Source: Paenibacillus_D sp047238105 (GTDB lineage Bacteria; Bacillota; Bacilli; Paenibacillales; Paenibacillaceae). From it: DNA of 64,000 nt. Location: positions 5,084,001 to 5,148,000 of the forward strand of contig NZ_JBDFMD010000001.1 in NCBI RefSeq assembly GCF_047238105.1, read 5' to 3'. Shown piece by piece: positions 8,380 through 17,800 of this stretch. Within the stretch, counting starts at the first letter, position 1; every line of letters starts with the position of its first letter. A program made the translations under genes and the position numbers. Below the pieces are notes generated by a model. The model saw only the letters and a list, made by a program, of their open reading frames with translations, did no database searches and was not told the DNA's origin.

Positions 8380-10659
8380 GTGAGGAAATGGATCACGCAT
8401 ACGTTGCTGCTATCAATCATTCCAGTCATCTTATTCGGTACGCTGATCTATCTTATGGGCTCCCGGATCGTAGAGGGGGAGATCCACCGCTCCTCGATGG
8501 AGAGTCTGTCGCAGGTGCGCCATCAGGTGGAAGCCAACATGGTGAACATCGAGCAGATGACGAGTCAGCTCGCACTTCAGTCCAATATTATCGACGTCAT
8601 GAATGTCCCGAGCGGCATCAAGCTAGGGACGTTGCCCAAGGTGAACGAGGTGCGCGATCTGCTGTTGCGGATGAAGAATGTGACGGATACGATCCACTCG
8701 ATCTACTTTTATCATATGGGCCAAGAGGTCGTGATCAGTCACGACCTGGTCACGTATACCCACGAGGCTCGTGTGTTCCGCGATCTGTCCTGGCTGGACC
8801 ATGTGGAGGAGATGGTGGAAGCCGGTCAGTCGCGGCTGTGGGTGACGCCACGGGAGATGGTCTTCCTCAACGACCATGCCGTGCAGACGCTGACGCACAT
8901 CCGGGTGCTGCCGATGCTCTCCAATCATCCCAAAGCGGCCATCATCGTCAACTTGACCCCGGACTTTTTGAGCCAGACGATGGCCAGGTTTCCGCTGGAC
9001 TCGGCCGGCCAGCTGCTGGTCATGAACGCGGAAGGGCAGTTGATCGCCCAGATGCCCAGCGGTCGCAGTGAGCCGGCGCTTACCGAGTCGTTCCTGCGCG
9101 AGATGGCGCTCGTGACGCCAGGAGGTACGGCCTCCCGAGAGGTGGACCGCCACTTCCTCTCCATGGTGAAGTCCGGGGAGAACGGCTGGACCTATGCGAT
9201 TGCCGTGCCATCCAGCGTTCCCCGCCAGCAAGTAGAACGGTTTGGGCAGACGATCATCCTCATCACCGTGCTGCTCTGTTTGCTGTCGGTATATGCTGGC
9301 TACTTTACCCACAGCAGCTTCCAGCGCAGCATCCGCACGATTCTGGAACGGATCTCCCCGGATCGGACTGCAGCCGCAGGGGCGGCCAGCGGCGATGCGA
9401 TCGCTGAGATCGGCGACCAGGTCAACCGGCTGCTGGAGGAGGTCAAGGAGGGCCATCACAAGCAGACGATTCATCTGCCCCTGCTGCGGACGCATTATCT
9501 TCACGCGCTGATCCATGGCAATGCCGTTGATATCTCCCGGCTGGCGCGCGAGGTGGAGAACAGCGAGGTCTTCCCCTATGACCGGTACGCGATCCTGCTC
9601 GCACAGATGGACGATTCGGTGACCAGTTCGTTCCGCGAGGAACGGGAGCTGTTCCTGTTTGCCGTGTCCAATATCGGCATGGAGCTGAGCAAGCTGCAGC
9701 AGCCGGAGGAAGCGCCATACCGGATCGAGACGATCATCACGGATCGTCATACGGTGCTGATCGTCAATTATCCGGACGGCAAGGAAGCAGAGGGGCTGCC
9801 CGCCAGCCTGGCCGACCGGTTCCGCTCGGTCGTCAAGCAGATCCTGAAGCAGACGATCACGATCGGCGTCGGCACGGGGGTAGGCTCTGCGCACGATCTG
9901 CTCTATTCGTACCGCGAGGCTATCCAGGCGCTGCACATGAATCTGGCCAACGCCTATGACGAAGTGCTGCCCTATGCCAACATGACGCTGGTGGCGGACC
10001 GGCTGGTGCAATATCCCGCAGCCGAGGAACAGGACCTGCTGCATGCGCTCCGTACCCGGGATGCGGACGGGGCGGCCGGCAGCCTGCACGAGTTCCGGGC
10101 CAAGCTGGAGCTGGACCTGGCCTCTCTGCATATGGCCAAGACGTTCTACCTTCAGCTGCTGGTCGCCGTGATCCGTCTAGTGCAGGAGTACGAGGAGGAT
10201 ATCGTCGCCGTGTTCGGCGAGAATCCGTACGAGTCCTTCTTCCGCATGGAGTCGATCCCGCAGATCGATCAGTGGTTCCGTACCCGTCTGCTATCGCCGA
10301 TCCTGGGATACATGGATTCCGTTAAGCGGCGCACCACAGATGCGATCATCCGCCAGACGGTCGACCTGATCCATCAGCGGTATGTGTCGGATCTGTCGCT
10401 GCAGGGAGTGGCGGAGGAGATGGGCATCAGCGTCTCATACCTGAGCAAGCTGTTCAAGGAGCAGCTCGGGGAGACGTTCATCGACTACGTGACCCGGATC
10501 CGTCTGGAGCATGCACAGCAGCTGCTGGTAGAGACCGATCTGACGATGCAGCAGATTGCAGATGCCATCGGTTACACGAGTGTGCAGCAAATGTTCCGCG
10601 TCTTCAAGAAAAAACTCGGCATGACTCCGGGCGAATACCGGGAGCGGTCGGCGGGGTAG
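8380..10659 (+). CDS. AraC family regulator with membrane-anchored sensor region
   Basis: The protein (about 759 residues from the GTG at 8380) has an N-terminal membrane segment (ITHTLLLSIIPVILFGTLIY), an extracellular region of roughly 260 residues, a second membrane segment (ITVLLCLLSVYAGYF), a cytoplasmic linker and a C-terminal AraC/XylS double helix-turn-helix in the last 105 residues (VAEEMGISVSYLSKLFKEQL and IADAIGYTSVQQMFRVFKKK). This architecture is common in paenibacilli beside CUT1 importers and senses an extracellular sugar or its binding protein. GTG at 8380 was chosen because AGGGGG lies 9 bp upstream and the protein then starts directly before the first membrane helix; an upstream in-frame ATG at 8335 lacks a clear ribosome site. 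The importer downstream is the likely target. Confidence 0.9.
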   Translation: MRKWITHTLLLSIIPVILFGTLIYLMGSRIVEGEIHRSSMESLSQVRHQVEANMVNIEQMTSQLALQSNIIDVMNVPSGIKLGTLPKVNEVRDLLLRMKNVTDTIHSIYFYHMGQEVVISHDLVTYTHEARVFRDLSWLDHVEEMVEAGQSRLWVTPREMVFLNDHAVQTLTHIRVLPMLSNHPKAAIIVNLTPDFLSQTMARFPLDSAGQLLVMNAEGQLIAQMPSGRSEPALTESFLREMALVTPGGTASREVDRHFLSMVKSGENGWTYAIAVPSSVPRQQVERFGQTIILITVLLCLLSVYAGYFTHSSFQRSIRTILERISPDRTAAAGAASGDAIAEIGDQVNRLLEEVKEGHHKQTIHLPLLRTHYLHALIHGNAVDISRLAREVENSEVFPYDRYAILLAQMDDSVTSSFREERELFLFAVSNIGMELSKLQQPEEAPYRIETIITDRHTVLIVNYPDGKEAEGLPASLADRFRSVVKQILKQTITIGVGTGVGSAHDLLYSYREAIQALHMNLANAYDEVLPYANMTLVADRLVQYPAAEEQDLLHALRTRDADGAAGSLHEFRAKLELDLASLHMAKTFYLQLLVAVIRLVQEYEEDIVAVFGENPYESFFRMESIPQIDQWFRTRLLSPILGYMDSVKRRTTDAIIRQTVDLIHQRYVSDLSLQGVAEEMGISVSYLSKLFKEQLGETFIDYVTRIRLEHAQQLLVETDLTMQQIADAIGYTSVQQMFRVFKKKLGMTPGEYRERSAG

Positions 10660-10739
10660 AATGGCGCCGATGCGCCGAACCGAGTAACAAAAGTTACCTT
10701 AGTTAAGGCTGGATGGTGTCGGAGTGGTGAGGGCGGCTG

Positions 10740-11018
10740 CCAAACGGCAGTTATTCCGCCGTCTCCGGCTCGCGCCGCCCCATCCAACTGCCAAACGGCA
10801 GTTCATCCGCCGCCTCTCGCCCGCGCCGCCCCAACCAACTGCCAAACGGCAGTTCATCCGCCGCCTCTCGCCCGCGCCGCCCCAACCAACTGCCAAACGG
10901 CAGTTCATCCGCCGCCTCTCGCCCGCGCCGCCCCAACCAACTGCCAAACGGCAGTTATTCCGCCGTCTCCGGCTCGCGCCGTCCCAACCAACTGCCAAAC
11001 GGCAGTTCATCCGCCGCA
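10740..11018. repeat. Six-copy 51-bp tandem repeat with hairpins (array A)
   Basis: The core CCAAACGGCAGTT begins at 10740, 10791, 10842, 10893, 10944 and 10995, an exact 51-bp period. Most units contain AACTGCC-AAAC-GGCAGTT, a perfect 7-bp stem with a 4-nt loop, then a GC-rich spacer. Because 51 is a multiple of three, both strands show long repetitive open frames, but these have no protein-like features. The array fills the gap between the AraC gene and the permease gene. Confidence 0.9.
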
Positions 11019-11178
11019 TTCCGCATGGTATCCACGTTTTTGCCATGCCGCCAACGCTTTGTCACGACTGGAGCACGCGGTTTCAAAAAGTGTGAATGGA
11101 AGTGAAACGGCATTTTCCTCTACAGTAAGGACAGGTCAGATCCACTGTGCCGAGTCCAACTGCGTAAGGAGTGATAGG

Positions 11179-12096
11179 GTGAAGCATAATCGATTCAGCG
11201 CAACGATTCGTTCCTATGCGTCGAATAAATATTTGCTGTTTATGTTTTTGCCTGGTTTTCTGTTGTTTTTGTTATTTCAATATGTGCCGATGTACGGGAT
11301 CCTCATCGCCTTTAAGGATTTTCGGATTATCGACGGCATCCTGGGCAGCCCGTGGGCGGGACTGAAGCACTTCGAGTACTTGTTTGCCGGTGCCGGCTTC
11401 ACCAATGCCTTGCGCAATACGCTTATCATCGCGCTGCTCAAATACGCCTTCGTCTTCCCGGCGCCGATTATCCTGGCGATCCTGCTGAACGAAGTGCGGC
11501 TGAGCTGGTTTCGGCGCACCATCCAGACGGTGACGTATCTGCCCCATTTCTTCTCCTGGGTTATCCTGGGCGGTATTCTGTTCACGTTCCTAGGCCGGGA
11601 TGGCGGGTTCAACCGTATACTCAGTTACTTCGGGGTACAGCCGGTCAGCTGGCTTATCGAGCCTTCCTACTTCTATGGAATTATCGTGGCAACAGATGTA
11701 TGGCAAAGCGTAGGCTGGGGTTCGATCATCTACTTTGCCGCACTGGCGGGGATCGATCCGACACTGTACGAAGCCGCTGTTGCGGACGGCGCGAACCGCT
11801 GGCGCAGGATCTGGCATATTACGCTGCCGGCGCTGGCGCCGACGATCACGATCATGCTGCTGCTGTCGATCGGCAATTTCCTGTCCGTCGGCTTCGATCA
11901 GATCTACAATCTGATGACAGCCACCACCTCGGAGGTGGGCGACATTCTGGATACGTACGTGCTGCGCCGGCTGCTGACGATGAACTACGAGCTAGGTGCG
12001 GCGGCGGGACTCTTCAGTTCAACCTTTGGTCTGCTCCTGGTTGTCGTCGCCAACCGGCTGGTCAAGCTGTATGACAAAGATCAGGGCATCTGGTAG
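11179..12096 (+). CDS. ABC transporter permease, LplB-like (CUT1)
   Basis: The 305-residue polytopic membrane protein has six predicted helices, beginning with YLLFMFLPGFLLFLLFQYVP, and the permease EAA loop (YEAAVADGANRWRR) that docks the ATPase. The LplB subfamily is indicated by the PMYGILIAFKDF and VTYLPHFFSWVI segments. GTG at 11179 was chosen because AAGGA lies 8 bp upstream; the frame stays open further left but without a better site. It forms an operon with the next permease (12-bp gap) and the binding protein. The sugar is unknown, probably an oligosaccharide. Confidence 0.92.
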   Translation: MKHNRFSATIRSYASNKYLLFMFLPGFLLFLLFQYVPMYGILIAFKDFRIIDGILGSPWAGLKHFEYLFAGAGFTNALRNTLIIALLKYAFVFPAPIILAILLNEVRLSWFRRTIQTVTYLPHFFSWVILGGILFTFLGRDGGFNRILSYFGVQPVSWLIEPSYFYGIIVATDVWQSVGWGSIIYFAALAGIDPTLYEAAVADGANRWRRIWHITLPALAPTITIMLLLSIGNFLSVGFDQIYNLMTATTSEVGDILDTYVLRRLLTMNYELGAAAGLFSSTFGLLLVVVANRLVKLYDKDQGIW

Positions 12097-12108
12097 GAGG
12101 GAAAGGAT

Positions 12109-12984
12109 ATGCATCATCGCACATGGGGCGAGAAAGTTTTTGACGGCGCCAATCTGCTGGTATTGCTGGCGCTCGCCTTTTTAACCCTGTATCCATTCAT
12201 GTACACGCTCACGATGTCGCTCAGCACACCGGTGGACGCCAAAATGCCGGGGCTTCATCTGCTGCCGCTGAACCCGACGCTGGAGGCCTACAAAAAGGTA
12301 CTGATGCAGAGCGGCATCCTGCAGGCTTTCGTCAATACGACGCTCCGTACGGTGGGCGGGATCACACTGGTGCTGGTGTTCACCTCGCTCACGGCTTACC
12401 CGCTGTCGCGGAAGTCGTTTCCGCATCGCAGCCTGTTCATGAAGCTGTTCGTGTTCAGCATGCTGTTCAATGGCGGCCTGATCCCGATGTATCTGCTGAT
12501 CCGCAATCTGGGTCTGCTTAACAGCATGTGGGCGCTGCTCTTGCCCGGTGCGGTGACCGCGTTCAATCTGATCATCATGCGCAACTTTTTCCAGTCGATC
12601 CCCGAGGAGATCATCGATTCGGCTAAGATCGATGGCGCCGGCGAGCTGCGAACCTTCACTTCCGTGGTTCTGCCGCTGTCCATGCCCGTATTGGCCGTCG
12701 TCGCGCTCTGGGCCGGGGTCAATCACTGGAATGCATGGTTCGACGCCATGATCTACATCCAGGATATCGATAAGCAGGTGCTGCAGCTGTTCGTCCGGCG
12801 AACGGTGATCGAGGAGAGTGACGCGCTCGCTTCGCAGACAGAACTGATGCACGCCACCGCGTATTCCAAAGAAACGCTGAAGGCGGCAACCGTCATGATC
12901 GCGACACTGCCCATCCTGTGTGTGTATCCGTTCATCCAGCGCTTCTTCGTCAAGGGCATCATGTTGGGCTCTGTAAAAGGGTAA
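12109..12984 (+). CDS. ABC transporter permease, LplC/YtcP-like (CUT1)
   Basis: This is the second channel subunit of the importer, 291 residues with six predicted membrane helices. The start LLVLLALAFLTLYPFMYTL and the EAA loop SAKIDGAGELRTF are typical of LplC/YtcP. The long GGLIPMYLLIRNLGLLNS segment is also characteristic. GGAGGGAAAGG precedes the ATG. It pairs with the LplB-like permease upstream and the binding protein 65 bp downstream. Confidence 0.92.
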   Translation: MHHRTWGEKVFDGANLLVLLALAFLTLYPFMYTLTMSLSTPVDAKMPGLHLLPLNPTLEAYKKVLMQSGILQAFVNTTLRTVGGITLVLVFTSLTAYPLSRKSFPHRSLFMKLFVFSMLFNGGLIPMYLLIRNLGLLNSMWALLLPGAVTAFNLIIMRNFFQSIPEEIIDSAKIDGAGELRTFTSVVLPLSMPVLAVVALWAGVNHWNAWFDAMIYIQDIDKQVLQLFVRRTVIEESDALASQTELMHATAYSKETLKAATVMIATLPILCVYPFIQRFFVKGIMLGSVKG

Positions 12985-13049
12985 CGCGGTATCAGGTTGA
13001 AAGACTTTATACAATAGATGAACATAATTATGTGAACGGGGGAAATACG

Positions 13050-14621
13050 ATGAGTCAAAGAAAAGGGAAGAAAGCTTGGGGATCGCAAGCTGTTCTGCTG
13101 TTAATGGTCATCATGCTGGTGGCGGCGGGGTGCTCTGGCAATAACACCCCAACTGAGCCGGAAGCTCCGGGGGAACAACCGGGGCAGGAAAACGAAAACC
13201 AGCCGGAGACGATCAAGCTGACCTGGATGGTCAATGACATCATGCTGCCGGATTCATTGGGCGAGAAGTATGTGGAAGAGAAGTTCAATGTGGAGCTGGA
13301 TATCATCGCGATTCCGCGTGCGGACTATCCCCAGCGCCAGCAGATCATGATGACGACAGGCGATGTGCCGGATGTGATGATCGTCATGGATCCCAATGAG
13401 ATGAAAAAGTATGCAGACCAGGGGCTGCTCGCCGAGGTGCCGCTGGAGATGATCGAGCAGTATGCCCCGCGGACCAAGGCAGAGCTCGATGCCAATGCGC
13501 CGCAAGGCTGGTACTATACTGAGCATCGAGGCAAGAACTACGGCATCCCGACTCTCTTCGGCGGGAAGACGACGACGCCCGGCTCCTGGCGTGTCGATCT
13601 GCTCGAGCAGGCGGGGGTCCCTGAGATCCCGACGACGATCGATGAGATGGAGACGGCGTTCGAAGCGCTCAAGGGGATTGGCGTCTACGGCATGAGCTCC
13701 AACGGCAACTCGGACTACCTGACGTTCCAGAAAGTATTCGGCGCCTTCGGCGTCATGCCGATTCAGTGGACCGAACGCGACGGCCAGATTTTGAATGGGG
13801 CCGTGATGCCGGAGGCCAAGGAGGCGCTGACATTGCTCGCGGACTGGTACCAGAAGGGCTACATTGATCCGGAGTTCGTCACCGGACAGGACCTGGGACC
13901 GAAGTTCCTCGATGGGGTGTTTGCTTACAATGACAATTCATCGATCTTCTCAATCGATGAGACGGATCCGAATTCTGCGCTCTCAGCGCTCAAGAATATC
14001 AATCCGGAAGGTGATATCCAATTCGGCCCGCTGCCGACGGGACCGCGCGGCGAGAGCGGCGGCTGGTCGTGGGGGACGGCGGCCAACGGCATTCACTTCG
14101 GTGCCCACATGGCAGACCAGCCGGAGAAAATCCAGCGGGCGCTGGAGATCATCGACAGTGTCATCAACGATGAAGAGGTTTTCGTGGAGCTCGCGTATGG
14201 CAAGCAAGGCACCCATTGGGAGTATCGCAACGGTTCCGACCTGGCGATGGGCGTGAAGTATCTGCCGCCGTATGACGATACGGTCAAGCTCAGAGAAGAA
14301 GGCATCAAGGGGGGCGAGACATTCTTTGGCGGACGTCCAAACTTTGACATCTACTACAAGTATTTTGGCGATCAATTCCGTCAGCTCAATGAGACATATG
14401 CGGCCAATCCGGTAGCGGATATCTTCGGCAAGCCCGACATCCTCCCGTCGGCCGGTCAATACTGGGGCGATCTGAAGAAGCTGAAGATCGAAGCTTATGC
14501 TGCGATCATCCGGGGCGATCAACCGGTCGACTACTTTGACAGCTTCGTGGAGCAGTGGAACAGCATGGGCGGCGAGCAGCTGCGGCAAGAAGCGCAGGAG
14601 CTTTACGACACTGTGCAGTAG
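13050..14621 (+). CDS. Extracellular solute-binding lipoprotein, LplA-like
   Basis: The 523-residue protein captures a sugar ligand outside the membrane for the two permeases upstream. It starts with a signal peptide and lipobox (VAAGC), then an acidic, proline-rich linker and the two-lobed family 1 binding fold. The N-terminal core ETIKLTWMVND and the TTGDVPDVMIV segment are typical of LplA-type proteins of about 500-550 residues. ATG at 13050 was chosen because GGGGGAA lies just upstream and it gives a normal signal peptide; the frame is open for 44 codons further left. Confidence 0.92.
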   Translation: MSQRKGKKAWGSQAVLLLMVIMLVAAGCSGNNTPTEPEAPGEQPGQENENQPETIKLTWMVNDIMLPDSLGEKYVEEKFNVELDIIAIPRADYPQRQQIMMTTGDVPDVMIVMDPNEMKKYADQGLLAEVPLEMIEQYAPRTKAELDANAPQGWYYTEHRGKNYGIPTLFGGKTTTPGSWRVDLLEQAGVPEIPTTIDEMETAFEALKGIGVYGMSSNGNSDYLTFQKVFGAFGVMPIQWTERDGQILNGAVMPEAKEALTLLADWYQKGYIDPEFVTGQDLGPKFLDGVFAYNDNSSIFSIDETDPNSALSALKNINPEGDIQFGPLPTGPRGESGGWSWGTAANGIHFGAHMADQPEKIQRALEIIDSVINDEEVFVELAYGKQGTHWEYRNGSDLAMGVKYLPPYDDTVKLREEGIKGGETFFGGRPNFDIYYKYFGDQFRQLNETYAANPVADIFGKPDILPSAGQYWGDLKKLKIEAYAAIIRGDQPVDYFDSFVEQWNSMGGEQLRQEAQELYDTVQ

Positions 14622-14794
14622 GCAATGGCGCTAAAGATTAGTCAGCAGCAGGCGATACTAGACGGTATTGGTCGGCATTTGGCGACGCATTAGATTGCCC
14701 GATGGCAAGGACGCTGGAGGTGGGGGGCTGGCCGCCATCAGAGCCCGCCGCCCGCCAGACGGCGTAAGGATAGAAACGAAATGCTCCCGTTGGT

Positions 14795-14824
14795 GAAGCG
14801 TGCTGTGTGCGCACAGCACGCTTC
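14795..14824. terminator. Strong hairpin between binding protein and lyase-like gene
   Basis: GAAGCGTGCTGTG and CACAGCACGCTTC form a perfect 13-bp stem with a TGCG loop. No U-run follows, so it may not terminate; it could slow polymerase or protect RNA between the two genes. It ends 26 bp before the next ATG. Confidence 0.45.
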
Positions 14825-14850
14825 ATTCATGGGCTACTGGAGGGACAGCA

Positions 14851-17800
14851 ATGGGAATCTGCGTATTCGAATTGAAGGAGCATCTGCAGCATCACAAATA
14901 TGCATGGCCGCTGTCGCCGGTACGATACCCGGTGGAGTTCGCAGCCGAAGAAGCGCATCTGGACAGCTTCCGGCTGCAGGACGACGCTGGACAGCCGGTG
15001 CCCGTGCAGATAGCGGCCAGCAAGCTGCAGGACGACTTCGTCCTTCGCGGCGAAGTCTGCTTCCTGACGGATCTGCCGCAAGGAGGCACCCGCCGCTATG
15101 AGCTGCATTATGGACCGGATCCCGTCGAGAGCGAGCGGAGCGAAGCACACGTGGATTCGGGTATGATCACTCGAAGGGAAGGAGCTGGCCTCGTCTTCGG
15201 CAACGGGCTGATCGAGGTGAGCTTCCCGGGCAGCGGGGGCCGACTGGCACCATGCTACGAAGGAGCTAAGCCGGAAGAGCTGGAGTTATTCCGCATCGGC
15301 TGCCCGGAAGAGGGGGAGCTGGCAGTCGCCAGGCTGGCAGGCCGCGGGCGGGTATCCGAGATCCAAAGCGAATCCCTCGCCGACGGTCCTGTCCTGCACG
15401 AGCAGCGGATCACGGTCGTCTGGGAGGATGGAGGCTGGTATGCGCTAAAAGTGAGGCTGACGACGGCAATGCCGTACCTGGAGCTGGAGGAAGAGATGAA
15501 GGTGTCTGCGGGCGGCAGGCTGGAGATCGCTTGGCCGGGTCTCGCACCCGCGCGCCGATACACCCGTAGTCGTGGCGAAGAGGCGGTCGATGCCTATCTC
15601 GGAGAGCAGGGCGAGCTGCCGTTCCGGTTGCTGCCCTACGACAGCGCCCATTCGTGGCACCGGGGACGCTCCGCCGCCTTCATCGATGAGGAGAAAGGGC
15701 GTGCGGCGGGGCTGTTCCACGGCGATCCGCTGCGGTGGGACGACGGGGAGTATGCGCTGTGGCGTTCGTCCGACACACTGGCAATCAGCTTCCGGCTCGG
15801 GAGCGGCGCGAGTGAGACGAAGGGAGCGGCGGGTGTAGAAGGAGGGGGGCGGGCGGATCAGCCGGAGCTGCTGAGCTGGCACTATCCGCTGGCCTCAGGC
15901 ACCCGCTCTACCAAGATTGCGGTGTACCCGGCCGACCGGCAGCTTGCAGCCGAAGCCACGGCAGCCTTCCAGCGACCGGCGGCGGGCAGCGAGCTGCCGC
16001 TGATCGACGAGCTGGCATTGTGGCATTGCTTCCTGGCGCTGGACAAAGTCAAGGACTGGGTGCTGGACTGGGAGGAGCCCCAGGAGAGCTATCCGCGGCT
16101 CTTCGAGCCGGAGCAGCTCCCGAAGTCGATGCACCTCTGGTACTTTGATCTGCATGGACCGCCGGTGCCGGAGGATATGGAAGAGATCGTGGATAAGCTG
16201 AGCTTTAACTTCAATCAGGTCGAGGGCACCGCGCCGGTGGCGAGCCGGGAATTCGCCTATTGGACGCCGATCTTCGATCTGACGGCGCGCGCGATGACGC
16301 CGGAGCAGTTCCGGCGTCTGAAGGCGGCCAGCGCGTTTATGGCTTATGTGCGCGAAGATGAGTACGTGGCGCCGATCCAGACGATGCTGGCTGGTCATCC
16401 GAACTTCCTCGCGGACTACAAGATGGTCCCGGCCTATATGTCAGCGCTATTCCCGAATCACCCGCATGCCGGGCGGTGGAGAGCGCATTTCGAGAAGTCC
16501 ATGGCGCTCAACCTGAAGTATCACACCCGTCCCGATGTGCCAGCCTGGGATGCAGTGGGGGGCCGCTGGACAGAGAATCTGGGCTGCTACGTGTGGGCCA
16601 TGCTGGTGCCGACCGTGCGGGCAGCCTGGTGTCTCCACAGAACTTATGGCGACCACACGCTCTTGTACCCCAATCTGGCCAAGCTGGCAGGCTGGCTGCT
16701 GAACAGTCTCAGTGCGCCGCTGCCGCAGGGCCGCTCCTATCCGCAGCAGGGTGCGCACTCCGGCGTCCATCAGGATCCCCAGCTGCCGCCGTATGCACTA
16801 CGTCTGGTGGGTGAGATGCTGATGCGCTATGAGCCGCTGCTGGCCGAGCGGCTGCTGGCGGTCTGCCCGGTGGATGCGGCAGGCTTCGAGAGCCGCAAGC
16901 CCGGTGACATCTGGCGGCTGATGCTGACCGGCGAGACGGCGACCAATACCGGCACGCCGCCGCAGCTGCGGTCGGCGAAGTACACGGGCTATGGCTTCGT
17001 CCTACGTTCTGGCGTAGGAACTGGCGGCGAGATGTCGGTTCACCTGCAGCAGATCGATGAGGGCCCCAACTACCGCTGGGGCCGCTCGGGCGATGGCGGC
17101 AACGGCGTCGTCTACTACTATGCTGACGGCAAGCGGTACAGCTACAACCGCGCAGAGGACGTCGGCGACGACAACATGGGCACCGGGGAAGGCAGCTCGA
17201 CTTTTGCCGTACTGGACGGCCACGAGTACAAGAGCATCGGACGCTCGGAATTGACCGGTCCGCTGCATGACTTTGGCTTTGCCCAGTACGCACTGCTGGA
17301 AGCCGGGCCAGCTGCTAAGCCGCACTACCGCTCCCGCAGCCTGCTGATGTCGGGCAATGATTATATCGTCCTCTACGACGAGGTGGCGGATATGCGGGTG
17401 CGCGGACGATTCTCCTGGTTCACGCATCGCGACGATCCGGCGCCTGCGATCTATCAATTGAAGCCGGGGGTGCCCGCGTCGCCGGTCCAGCTGGCAGGAC
17501 CCGTGGACGGACCGCAGCTGCCGCCGGGGACCTATAAGCTGAATAGACCAGCCAGAGGTTATCCCGACGGCGTTACGGGCCGCTACTATGATGGCTTTGG
17601 CGACTTCCTCACCGTGGTCACACACCGCGGATCCTGGCAGCCGCAGATCCTGAGCGTCGAGGCGACGAGCTACGGCGCCCGGGTGACGATGGCCGGCCGG
17701 ATCGACGAGGTGTTTCGCAGCGCGACACGTATAAGGCATAACGATGGAGTGCTGGCTTTTGACGGCTACGCGGGGATCGTCCGCCGGTTCGATGAGCAGC

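Noticed and set aside
10699..11095. Long open frames on both strands with repeats such as AKRQFIRRLSPAPPQPT
   Set aside because: They arise from the 51-bp (17-codon) period of array A; there is no convincing ribosome site, and both strands are open because of the repeat.
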